Assembly: GCA_032718565.1 (NCBI GenBank)
Contig: JAVGVS010000727.1
Location: 1 to 64,000, forward strand
DNA length: 64,000 bases
Direction of reading: 5' to 3'
From: Distichodus sexfasciatus
Taxonomy: Eukaryota > Chordata > Actinopteri > Characiformes > Distichodontidae
Shown here: piece after piece, positions 1-12,623 of the stretch
Numbering within the stretch: the stretch's first letter is position 1
Layout of the letters: every line of letters begins with the position of its first letter
Position numbers and translations under genes: made by a program
The notes under the pieces: model-generated
Databases searched by the model: none
Told to the model about the DNA's origin: nothing
What the model saw: only the letters and a program-made list of their open reading frames with translations

Positions 1-57
1 GTGATGATGATGATGATGATGATGGTGGTGGTGATGGTGGTGATGATGTTATGATGA

Positions 58-91
<34 letters not shown>

Positions 92-204
92 GGTGGTCGT
101 GGTGGTGATGATGATGATGATGATGGTGGTGGTGATGGTGGTGATGGTGGTGATGGTGGTGATGATGATGATGATGATGATGATGGTGATGGTGGTGATG
201 GTGG

Positions 205-292
<88 letters not shown>

Positions 293-319
293 GGTGGTGA
301 TGATGATGATGGTGATGGT
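1..319 (+). repeat. TGA/TGG trinucleotide microsatellite
   Basis: About 320 bases of ATG/GTG triplets (tgatgatgg...) with blocks of pure TGA alternating with pure TGG, plus a one-base slip near 48-51. The array runs to within 25 bases of the exon 1 acceptor and displaces a normal pyrimidine tract. Its Met/Val, Ser/Pro and other frames are artefacts of the repeat. Confidence 0.97.
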
Positions 320-344
320 GTGATGTCTGTGTTTTGGACTGTAG

Positions 345-557
345 GTCTGGACGGAGGCCGGGCCTTCTTTAACGCAGTGAAGGAGGGTGACACTGTGATT
401 TTTGCCAGTGGGGACGAGCAGGACCGCATCCTGTGGGTTCAGGCCATGTACCGAGCCACCGGTCAGTCACACAAACCTGTACCGCCCACCCAGGTGCAGA
501 AACTCAACGCCAAGGGAGCAACTGCACCACAACTCGACGCCCCCATCTCACAGTTCT
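345..557 (+). CDS. cadps: cadps exon 1 of window: end of PH domain and linker
   Basis: Encodes LDGGRAFFNAVKEGDTV, then DRILWVQAMYRATGQ (last strands and C-terminal helix of the PH domain) and QKLNAKGATAPQLDAPISQF. The acceptor is the AG at 343-344 and the donor is gtacgt at 558. The exon enters with two bases of a split codon and leaves with one base (T), which pairs with AT of the next exon to make Tyr in QFYADRAQ. The acceptor is unusual: a trinucleotide TGA/TGG repeat fills the upstream 300 bases and there is only a weak pyrimidine tract. A CA repeat starts 7 bases after the donor. Upstream PH exons are outside the window. Confidence 0.95.
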
Positions 558-3500
558 GTACGTACACACACACACACACACACACACACAGGCAAACACA
601 TACATTCATGTGCAAACACACCTGACCCTAACCCCGTCTCTCTCCTCCTGTCCCTCTCTCTCTCGTTCTGTTTCTCTGCTTCTCTTCTCTGTGTGTCTTT
701 ATCTCTCTGTATCTCTTCTCAAGTCTTACACTGATGTTCTCTCTGCTCTCCTCTCCATCTCTCTCTTATGAAGTGCTACTTGCTTTACTGTTTTGTGCTG
801 ATCTCTGAGCTCCATCTTTCAGCGCTGTGGTGGTTGTGCATTTCTCCGTGTCTCTCTCTCTCTCTCTGCTTGTGTTGTGTCTCTCTGCACTTGTGTTTCT
901 TCCTCTCGGCTCTGCTGTGTCTCTGCTGTCTCTCTGCTGGACTGTGTGGTGAGTTTTCCTGCAGCAGCTGGTTTAACGTGAAGCCGCACCCGTCTACATG
1001 CAGCTCGCATCCCTCCTTCATCCTGCCTTCATCCTCCATTTCCCTCTTTCACTCTGCTGCCTCCTCTCTCTCTCTCTCTCTCTCCTCCATCACGGCCTCC
1101 TCTCTGTAGGTGTAACACCAGGTGAGCTCCTCCTCCTGCAGGGTGTGGATGTTGACTAGACTGTGCATACTTGCATCTCTCTACATCTACAGCTAGAACA
1201 CTCCCAAGCAGTTGTAATCATCAATAATCTTGAGTAATATACCTGAACGTAGGTGCGTTTGGAGCCAAGCGTTCAGCGTCTCCGGCGTTCTCCTCCCCCT
1301 GGAGCTGTGCGGGGCAACGCTGCCACGCTGTTGAAGGAAATGCTGATTTAATTAGGGAGCTTTTTCTCCAGCCGTCTCAGCTGATGATTTATTGCTCTAA
1401 ATGAATTCATCGAGTTGGCTGGTTTGGCAGAACCGCTGGCGCGTTCCTCGCCTCTCACAGCTGGTAATTGCCGTGTTAAGAGCGACGCCCCATGAATTAA
1501 ACAGTGTGTTTACAACCTGATTATTTCTGGAAGCTATCAGTGGAATGTTACCAAATAACTACTTGCTAGTTCACACCGTCTTCCCTCCTCCACTTCACAC
1601 AAAGACAAGCCGCCTTCTTAGAGCTAAAAACACACACATGACATCCAGCTGAAATTAAATAGCCAGGTTTTAATGGTTTTAAACACAAAGGTTAAGATGT
1701 AGGCTCCACAAGGTTCTTATTTTATCTGAGTTTTCTCATAAATCTGTGCTGGAGCCCAAGGCTGAGAAACGTCTGCTTCTCTATTTGATGCAAATGGCGG
1801 TTAACAGATTCCTCTTTTATGCGGGAGAAGTCACTTCATTGTTCCATTTAAATGTGGAAAGTGCTTTACAACACAGCATCATGTGTTTGGCCTTTAACTC
1901 AGGCAGAGAGATGATAAATATGCATGTGGAGTATGAAGAGTGTCAGCAAATAGCTCACAATCCTCCTGATGTTGATTCTCCCAAATGAAATCCCATGCAC
2001 CTCCCTCACCTCGTCCCTCCTAAAACACCTAATCACACCAACCCTCCCTCCCTAGTGTTTAGGTGCATTTTTTTTTTAGGTGCAGTTTAACTTTGCCTGC
2101 CTCTCATAGAATGCCACTGGTCCTGATGGTGAGTCTCTGCACCAGATTTGTGCTGCTCTGGTGAAACGTCTTACTGGAATTTAAATCATTTCAAGTTGCT
2201 AAATGTTGGAAAATGTTGGAGCCTCGTCAACTTACAGAGTTAATAGAAAAGACTGTAAAATGTATGCAAATGGCAAATCCAAACCCAAAGTAGGACAAAT
2301 ATCATACGTTACCATAACAGCCGTTATATTTGACGGTGACGTGTTCCCCCCACATTTCAAAATGATTCGTTTGGGCCCCTCCACATTTACCATGTAAAAT
2401 ATGAGGGGGGCCCAGATCCCCCGTCATTGTGTCCCCCACATTACAAATGCTTCTGATGTCTCTGACAAATACAGTCTTTACTTCCAGAATGTTCTTGCAA
2501 AAAACAAAGTTTAAAACCAGTCAAGACAAAGAAATCAGATTTATATAAATTAAATTAACAATATCTGCACATGTCCTGGGTGGTGGTGGTGGTGGTCTAG
2601 TGGTTAAGACTCACCTCTGGACCTAGAGGTTGTGGGTTTAAATCCTACCTCCAGCTCTACTGCCACTGGGGCCCTGAGCAAGACCCTTAACCCCAAGTTG
2701 CTGCAGTCGCTCTGGACAAGAGCATCTCCTAAATGTTGTAAATGTAAACCTGTGTGTTCTGTTCTTGCCCTGTGATCAGAAGGTCGCTGGTTTGATTCCC
2801 AGACTGGTAAAGGTACCACTGAGCAAGGTACTCATGAGCAAGGTACCATCCCCCGAGAGTTCACATGTGGTTGTGGTTCACCATGTGCTGCACTGTGTTT
2901 ACAATGACAAATAATCACTCACTTAAATAACCTGGTCCGTGATGCTGGTTATTGCTGTTCAAGTGCAAAAGTCAAACCCAAATTGCTAATATTTTGCATG
3001 TGTTAATGAGACAGTAATGATTAATCACAGCACCACTAATGCACCTCAAAAATATCCAGTATCATGAAGAAGCTTATTCACTCTCATTATTTAAATCAAT
3101 ATTGTTACCCTCCATATACTGTATGTTATATAACTATACTGTAGACTTTTTAGACGAAATGTTGAGGATTAAGGGCAAGACGAGAAGCAACTGACTAAAC
3201 TCTAAATGAGAATTTGAATGAATTTCTGGTTTTCATGAGTTTTCAGTCATAAACATCCAAACAAAAACTAAATATTTCATTATCTGTGTAAACAGTGGTT
3301 TGCGCTGCCGCCTCACAGCGAGAAGGTCCTGGGATCGAGCCCCGGGTCGGCCGTAGGGTCTTTCTGTGTGGAGTTTGCATGCTCTCCCCGTGTTGGTGTG
3401 GGTTTCCTCCGGGTGCTCCGGTTTCCTTCCACAGTCCAAAAGCATGCACTATAGGATAGTTGGCAACTCTAAATTGGCCTGTAATGTGTGTGTTTGTGTG

Positions 3501-6500
3501 TGTGTGTGAGTGTGTGTGCCCTGCGGTGTGTTGGTCCCCGCCCATAAATTCCTGGGATAGGCTCCGCCCCCCCAGTGACTAAGCGCTTCGGATAATGAGT
3601 GTATTTACCATATTTGAAGAGTTACCTTATTGATTTAACTAATGAAAGTGATGTTTTAATATTAATCAAGACTAGTATTGGTCAAGGCTGACCCTTTGGA
3701 GCCAAATTGACAGCTGCTCTGTTATCACGTCTATTTAACATTGTTGGACTTGTGATCACGTCAAGTTGCTAAACTCACAGATTAACAAATGCATCCAAAT
3801 GACACGTGAGAGATTTCTGATGCTGCTAAACTGCTCTTCAGGAGTGCTGTGTGGAACAGAATTAACCTCAAAAAGTTGGACGTTCAGCTCAAAAACAGCA
3901 TCTCGGAGCACAATAAAAATAACAATGATTTATTCCGACTGTCGTCTTCGATCAGCAGCACTCTCCCTGGTCCTGATGAGGATGGAAATATCCCAACCCG
4001 GCCGTGACAGGTTTCCGCCGGCTGGACGTGGGCCGATGAGGCCGGCCATATTGCGGGAGAGTGAGTTTAGGGAGAGGGAGATGAAATTAGAACGCTGTGA
4101 TTAAAGCCGGTGCTGTCACTGCTGCTCCTCTTTAGCTCTTTCTTTACCTCCGTCTGTCCGTCGCACGGTGGTTTACTCCTGCCCCGGGCCTCCTCTCGGA
4201 CCCCGCTCTCCCGCCTGTCAGCTCCAGTGTGTGTGTGTGTGTGTGTACATGTGTGTGAGGGGGTCAATCCTTCACAAAGACAGATAAAAAGAGAGGAAAT
4301 CGAGTGCTAAATAGCCCCAAATGCTGTGCGGTGGACGCGCCGAGAGAAAGGATCTATAAATGAAGAGCGCTCCATCAATCATTGTCATTTCGGTTGCGTC
4401 CTGCCCGGACCGGGGCGACTAATGTCACGGTCAGTTACCGTCCAGCGTCCGGCCACTCTCCCGCGACGTCAGACGGACATGACGAGTGGCTGTTGAGACA
4501 CATGAGAAGGACGTCGTGTCACCTTCCTGACTCGTGGCGTTGCGCTCTGCAGCCTTTGTCTGCCTCTAAATCTGTGCTAAATTTGGCTGAAGCTGAACAC
4601 ACGTCCCCCTTTTACCCAAACAGCTCCTCTTCTTGACACCTCGACTTCGGGTTTATTGATTTATTGATATTAAAAATACATGCCATAATAAACAGGAACG
4701 TGATGTTGACAGATTCGTTTTGAATTAAAAATAGAGTGAAATTCTTCTGCCGTGACCCTCTGTTACTTCACTAAAGCATAATAACATCATCGTCATGTAA
4801 TGACCACCACCTTCACCGACACTCTCGTCCAGAGCTCCCAACGTCATTACCATTATCACACAATAAATACATAGAATAAATATTGTAGTGTACGTGGTGT
4901 AAAACCCTAACAAAATGTCAACACTACTGGACTAGTAATGGTACTACTGAGGTACTCATGAGCAAGCTACTGTCCCCAAGCACAGCTCACCAAGCACGGT
5001 CAAAAAAGAGATAGCTGTCCACTGCTAATGTGGTTGCTGTGCTGCGTTCACAATGACAAAATCACTTGAATAGAGAAATCCATCGAGGCCTGATTTTACA
5101 CTCTAAACACTTTATCTTAAAGCAGGCTGACAAACCCACAGCAGCCCTGCTCAACTTGACCAGCAATAACCAGCAAATGACCATCATGGGGCAGATTAGC
5201 GTCTGCGTCGGTCTTTTCAGCCGTGTCGCTGCTCGCTGATAAAGAAACGAACGCTGTCTCGCTACAGCTCGGCTCTTAAGCCCAGGTGAGGTTAGTTTTA
5301 AGCCTCGTTCCTGCATTTAGATGCTAACAGCGGACGCTCGGTGGGCCGCCGGAACCTCAATGGAGCCGCGGCTTTAAGCCCCGCGTCTGAAACGCCGCAT
5401 TAGAATGAGAATAAGCCAACCCCCCCACACTGTACCAACACCCCCCAGTGGACGGGGAGGAGGAGGAGGAGAAGGAGAGCGGATTAAAGCTCCGTCCCGC
5501 TTCTTTAAGCGGAGCCTGATGTAATGCCGCGGCCCACTGACCGCGCCACAGAGTGAAAGTGTTGTTGGATTTATTTAGCCTCCTTAACGCACAATGGCTG
5601 CATTCGGTGGGGGTTCGGGGAGGAGGGGGTCGGCCGTGTCCACGTCCGCGTTAGTGGCACAGGACTGCTTTAATTAGGCTGACCCCGGGGGTGTCCAGGG
5701 CCTGTAGACTAATTGCCAAATGCATCAGGACGGGAGTGAGTAGTGTATTAAAAGAGTGATGGAGGGAGCGAGGGATGGAGGGAGAGGAGGAGAGAAAAGG
5801 GGTTTAAGTACACAGATCTACAAACACAGTTGACTAACGACGGTCAGCAAACGGACATCAAGTTAATCTGGAGAGAGACAGCAGCCGCGTTGAAGCGTCA
5901 CTAACTCGCAAAACACATCAAATCACTCAAGTAGACGAGCTGCTTAATATAAATGTAATAATTACAAAACAACATATAAATAATTTTATATCATATAATA
6001 TTAGAAAGTACTTTTTAGTGCATTTATATTTGATATTTACTTTTGCGGCTCGTTGTTTATTTATTTGCGTATTGCAATTTTATTGCTTTTTAAAATTCTA
6101 TTCGCATAGAAATTATTATCCATTTTTAACAGTAGTTAATTTAATTTTCATGCTGCGTTCCATGAGAGGATGGAGTGAGAGAAGTGTTTATAATAAGTTT
6201 TAATGATTTAGCAAACATAGAGGAGTGGCTGTATAGTATAGGTTTTAATATAAGGAAATAATAATATATTGACATACATTTATTTAATTAACTTATTAGT
6301 CATTTATTTGTTTAGAATTTTTTTTATTCTATTTAGAAAGAAATAAAACATAGTTGTAATTTTTATCTCTTTTCCACTTGACCGTCCCTCCAGGATTTTG
6401 TGGGTCTTTTTTGAGATTGTTGCAGCATAAAATGCCTGATTTTGCAGCAGCTTTTCTAAAAAAATTGCAATGGAAGTTGCTGTGTTTTTAGGCGTTTTGT

Positions 6501-9500
6501 TGCAATTTAGTTGCAGGAGCAAGTCAAAGTTGTGGAAAAAAGTTGCAATTTTCCCGTTTATAATTATTCTTTAACAATTCATTTTAACAAATTAATTAAT
6601 GAATTAGAAAATTTTTACCAAAAAAATTCACTAACAACAAACCATTTAGTTATTTTTGAAGGTAAGCGCGAGGTGTTTTTATCACACGTTTCCTGCTGAC
6701 ATACGGATCAACATTTTGCAATGACTGGTGAAAAATAGTGGAAAAGTTGTGTAAACTGGTCAGTGTTGCACAGTAGTAATGAATTGGTAGGAATTTGCTG
6801 AATTTGTGTTGATAGTTGCGATCTCAACGTCCGACTTTTCCACTGCACATTAGAAAACGCAGTGAGTTTAAAATCGTTTTTAGCGCGCGATGTGCCGCAG
6901 CTTCTTGTACCGCCCTCTGTAAGGTGACGAGGCCTGACCTGACCTTCACTAGCACCAGCAGGCGGAGCTTCATCAGGTGGACTCACCTGTGGAGTGTGTG
7001 TTCATGGCTGTGAGAAGAGTCTGTTTTCTAAGGCATGTCTCTCTCTGTACACACACACACACACACACACACACCTAGATGCAGACCGAGCGCAGAAACA
7101 CGGCATGGACGAGTTCATCTCAGCGAACCCCTGCAGCTTCAACCACGCCTCGCTGTTCGAGATGGTGCAGCGCCTCACACTGGACCACAGACTCAACGAC
7201 TCCTACTCCTGCCTGGTACACACACACACTCACGCTCTCGCTGTAATATGCGTTACGAACACCTGATGATGAAGGTAATGAAGGAGGAATGATGGGGTCT
7301 GTTTCTAGATGTTTATAGTTGAGCTGCTCACATCAGGAACCACAAGAAAAGTAATAGCTCCATTAACACCTTGTGGACAAAATAGGTTCCGACCATCGTT
7401 TGACCTGTACAAGAAGGTTGCAGTTGAGCTGCTGACGAGAAATCTAATAGTTTATATCTGGTTAATTATTAACACACTTTACCGTTAGCTGTGTGTGGGG
7501 CTCGGAACCGCTGACCTCCATGTAGGTGTAATGGTCGTAACGTTATGGCAGGTGTGTGTGTGTGAGTGTGACGTGTGTGTACTGTGGTGCAGGGCTGGTT
7601 CAGTCCGGGTCAGGTGTTTGTGCTGGACGAGTACTGCGCCAGGAACGGGGTTCGAGGCTGTCACAGACACCTGTGCTACCTGAGCGACCTGCTGGAGCGA
7701 GCCGAGAACGGAGCCATGATCGACCCGACACTGCTGCACTACAGCTTCGCCTTCTGCGCCTCACACGTACACGGCAACAGGTAACACACACCTCAACACA
7801 CACACACCTTCTCCAACTCCCTGCATTCAGCCTCACTGAAAATTCATGTCATGTGTTGGGGTGTAATGATACATCAGTCTACATGGATACATTGATTCAA
7901 TGATAAACGAGCTCATGAAAAATGAAAACATTGATCAGACATATTGTACTGTACCTTTATATTGACAAGGGGCTCATCAATAAAAATGATATTTAATTGA
8001 TTTTTGTGATTTGATTGTGATGGTGTTAAATCGGCGTATGATAATGTCTCAAATCAATCTCTGACTCCTGAACTGAATCGAATGGAAATCATATTTTTGC
8101 AAAAGTTCAGTCCCTCCAGGATTTCGCAGATCTTTTTTGAGATTGTTGCAGCCTAAAATGCCTGATTTTGCAGCAGCTTTTCTAAAACAATTGTGATGAA
8201 AGTTGCTGTGTTTTTTAGCCACTTTGTTACAATTAAGTCAAAGTCAAAGTGGCAGGAAAAAGTTGTTATTTACCCTTTATAATTATTCTTTAACAATTCA
8301 TTTTAATTAATTCATTTTTAAAAAGTAATCAAAACCACGATTATTTTTATTAACCATTAACCATTTAGTTACTTTTTTTTCACATTTCCTGCGTCTTCTA
8401 CATGTAACAAGGAAGCGAGTTGACGTATGGCTCAACGTTTTGCCGGAAAGACAATGATTGGTCAAAAATTGTGGAAAAGGTGCGGTAACTGGTCAAAATT
8501 GCAAGGTCGGGGTGAATTCGCGGGAATTGGAAACATTTGTGTTAATATTTATGAAGGGTCTGGATGTCAGGTCGTTGTTTATTCAATCGATGTAATATCA
8601 CATCATGATGGAACTTTACATCCGTGTCATATACGTCCCATGCACAGCCATATTCATATTCATTTCTCTTTCTCCACTCTCTCCTTCCCTAAGTCTGTCT
8701 CACTTCCCCTTGCCCAAAGTCTTCCCCCTCCTCCCTCTCTATCTCGCCATCCATCCGCTGTCCACCCACGGTCAGAGCAACAGGTAGAGTTCCACCTCCT
8801 CACAGGGAAGAGTGATGAGTAAAACACACTGAAACCACCTGAGATGAGATGATATCTCTCTAGAGCAGGGCTGGGCAGTTGAGCTGGGCTCTGGTCCTGT
8901 ATCTGGCAGGTTTACCATCACACTCAGCTTCAGCATGTACACAGCGGTCTTCAGCAGGTTGGATGGAGAACCGCTTGGACAGTGCCACTCCAGGACCTGA
9001 ATCACCCGCCCCTCACACTCAATTTGTGCATTAAACACACTGGGCGCAGACTTAAATGCAGTAACGGTGTTTATATTGAATAGGGTTGAACACTAACGAC
9101 GTGGTCATCCTTAAATCCTGCTCTTACAGTCCAGGCAATAGTTCATCTACAGCAAACTGAGCAACACTGGTGAGACGAGAATCTCAATCCAAAAAACGTA
9201 ACAAAGATCAAAACAGCAGCAGTTGGTGGTGTAACGGTAGGGTGTTCGCCCCGTGATCAGAAGGTTGCAGGTTTGAATCCAGGGCTGATGAAGTTACCAC
9301 TGAGATACTCATGAGCAAGGCACCGTCCCCAAGCACTGCTCCCTGGGTGCTGCCCTTGTTAGCGGCCCACTGCTCCCTCACGGATGGGTCACATTTTGTT
9401 GTGGTGCACAGTTTGCTGTGGTGTGTTCACAGTGACAAATGATCACTCACTTTCACCTCAGTACATCCAAGACAAAGAAAATATCCACACTACAGACTAG

Positions 9501-12500
9501 AAATCCTGAAAATCTCTAATAATGCTTATTATGCTGAGCATGCAACGATCTGACAACACTTCACACTTTCATGGTTAACTTAGAGCAGCATTTCTCACTC
9601 CCAGTCCTCGCGGACCACCGCTCTGCACAGATTCGAGTTTCCCGACCCACAGCACAGCTGATGCTACTGATTAGCTATTTAGCAACGTAGGATCAGTGTG
9701 CGGCGGTGCAGGAAATGCTGAGTCTGTGCAGAGATTGAGAAAGGCTGATTTAAAGGCTGATCTGTTAATACTGATGAACTAGAAAGCCTTTGGAGCTCAA
9801 CCACGACTCCACAGCGCCCTCAGTGGTGAGGAGGGTAAATGACAGCCCGATTACTCACAGTTTGGTATTTGAAAGTTATTACTTGTCATTGTGAACACGT
9901 CACACCGTGCACCACAGTCAAATTTCACCTCTGCATTTGATCCGTGAAGGTGCAGTGGACAGCTGATGTGGTTGCGTAACAGTGACCGGACGGTGAGCTC
10001 CGGGTTGAGCTAAAAAGACCCAGAACAATTAACCAATAAATGAACAGAATCTAAACTGAATCCAGGTGTTTAACTCAGGGGACACGAGAGAGCAGAACTA
10101 GACAAACCATTACAGACTTCAAACCCTAAATTACCCCCAAAACATCCCAATAACGACCCCTGGTGGTCCAGGAGGGTCTGTTACAACGTGGATATGCAGG
10201 AAGGACATAAGTGACCATGACCTCTCATCACACTAATCACCACTGTATAATAACCCTGCAGACGGCTGATATCTAAACGCCCTCCAGCTCTCACTTTGTG
10301 TCCATCTGACCTTGTTTAACGCCTGCTTTGATTTCTCTTTCAGTTTGTTCACGTTTCTTCTCGTCTGCCTGCATGTCTCACTTCTGTCTCTCTTATTTCT
10401 CACCCAAACCTCACGCCGTCTCCGCCCTCGTAAACACTCCCGTGTGCACTCGTGCTGTGTGTGTGCGTAAAGTCAGAGAGTGTGTGAGCTGCTGAAATGG
10501 CCGGCGAGTGAGGCGGAGTTAGTTAGCGCCCTGTACCCCCCCTCGGCCCCCGCCGGCCCCTACCCCCAAAAAGAGCTCCGTCTGGTAGGTTGAGGAGGGC
10601 TTATTGACTCCAAGACACAGGTCAACAGCGGCTTCAGAAGGTGAGACCAGAGTGTCCATTAGCCACAATCCTCCTCTCCCCAAAACCCCGAGTCCAGCTG
10701 CTGGTCAGACACCCAAAAACACAGCTCACCTGTTCTCACCTGTCATTAAGCACTGGACACTTTGTGGGAAACCCTGACCTCCCTAGTCCCCACCTTGCTG
10801 TGCCCTTTATCATGTCAGTCTTGTGTTCGTCCTCCACTCATCACTTCATCACTGGTCGGTGGCTGGACACCAGCAGCACTGAGTGAGTGGGCGGGTGTGA
10901 GCACCGCCTCCACCTGTAGTTCTGGGTTGGGCTCCGGTCTCCTGCATCCTGATAGGGGATTAAGTTCGGAATGATGAATGAATGAATGTTGATACATGGA
11001 GTCAAAGATCATCAAACTCATAGCGTCAAACTAAATGAAACATTGATCAGACGTGACAGAGCCACGGTCCAGATGCGTGTGTGTGCAGACCTAACACTGC
11101 CCCGTTGTGAGTGGGGTCATGTGTGTTTAGGGGGCAGGAGCACTCACCTGGACGGAATAAAAAAAAGCCAGTACAGCCTGATCAGCAGATATTATTATTA
11201 TTGTGTGATTTTTTGACATAGCAGGAGAGGTACCAGATGCACCCTGTCAGTCTAACCAGATCAGTAGGTGTGTGTGTGTGTGTGTGTGAGAGAGGTGTGT
11301 GACAGACAATGCTGGAGTGGGCCAGTGTCTGTCCATGTCCGTTATGATCAGCTCGGACAGGAAGACACGTGTGGCTCAGTCAGATGGAGATGGAGGGAGG
11401 GGGGAGGGAGGGAGGGAGGGAGAGAACGAGGGAGGAGGGAGGAAGGAGGGAGGGGTCTCTGACAATCTGTCATCCTGTCAGTCGTGACCCCGGGGCACTG
11501 TGGTGCTCGTGCTCCCCTCTACTCCTCCTCTCCTCTCCTCCTTCGTTTTCTCACCCTCCTCCTCCTTTCCTTCCTCTCCACCTCTGTCCTGCTCCTCCCC
11601 CCTCCCACCACCCCAAAAACGGGACGGGACCACAGCTTCGGTCTCTTCTGCCCCGTCTGGCCCAGTCGCGATCTTTAACCTCGTGGTTAAACACACACAC
11701 ACACACACACCCTCTCTCCCGGTGTGCTACAGATGGCGAGACTGGGTCTGTGTGATGTTTGTGATTAGTTACTCACAGTGTGATTAGCATTTCCACATTT
11801 CCATATTTAATAACAGCCAGTGTTAAGAAGTCGTCCTCGTTTTGCATACTGCTTATATGAATATGCATGATGTACGTGGGGTTATGATATGACGGCGCAT
11901 CGCTCTCCACCACAACCTGAATCTGAGGGGTTAATTAGTGTGAAATGTATTCATTAATTTCTTATATTTCTCTTAGAGATCAGACTCCTTTCCATCTGAC
12001 GTATTTCATCACACGTGTGTAGATGCAGAAAATACACCTGCGGACGAGGTGCGACACCTGCGCACACACACACACACAGACACACGCGTCTTCAGAGGAT
12101 TTCAGGTTAAACAGGTTTTGAAGGAGAAACAGCCTCAGTGCTGGGAGATCAGAGCTGCTACTGAATTGATGGTTTTTGTTGAAGGTCGGTTTTAGCAGCT
12201 GCAGCGTTTACAGGAGCTCTTTTATAAATAGCGGGATAATGTGGCAAAATGCAAATGTGTATTTTGACCAGCAGGTGTTTGTGATGTGACCCATCCATGA
12301 AGGACCAGTGCTTGGGGACGGTACCTTGCTCATGAGTACCTCAGTGGTACCTTTGCTGATCCGAGACGGTGAGTGATGGTGGTCTAAATGGATTGGGACC
12401 ATTGTCTCTGGAGCAACAGGTGGAAGTAGGTTAGGAGTTCCACACCTCTGGCACTACCACCACAGGTCAGAGCAAGACCCTTAACCCCAAGTTATTTTAG

Positions 12501-12590
12501 AAGGAGCTTCAGTAACACTGATTAACCCTAACTTTGGTCTAGTTGGGGTACTTTTGGACACTTGGTCCCCACTGGGGCTGATAAGCAGGG

Positions 12591-12623
<33 letters not shown>

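Larger units (their letters stand above)
558..7078 (+). other. cadps: Intron 1: contents
   Basis: Holds a CA repeat at 564-591, a pyrimidine-rich stretch (about 635-1109) leading into the candidate 12-nt microexon, a single-copy-looking stretch at 1150-1600 with homeobox-type TTAATTA/TAATTG words, SINEs at 2577-2927, 3294-3600 and 4925-5065, a short GT repeat near 4209-4228, GC-rich unique-looking blocks (4320-4560, 5320-5720), AT-rich DNA (5940-6350) and one copy of an interspersed repeat (6384-6835). Confidence 0.7.

Noticed and set aside
51..323. Open frame of only Met and Val (and the opposite-strand Ser/Pro frame 49-429)
   Set aside because: Direct products of the TGA/TGG trinucleotide repeat.
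9225..9300. tRNA gene
   Set aside because: A- and B-box-like words belong to a SINE head; no acceptor stem or proper anticodon arm, and SINE body follows. Same for the other SINE heads.
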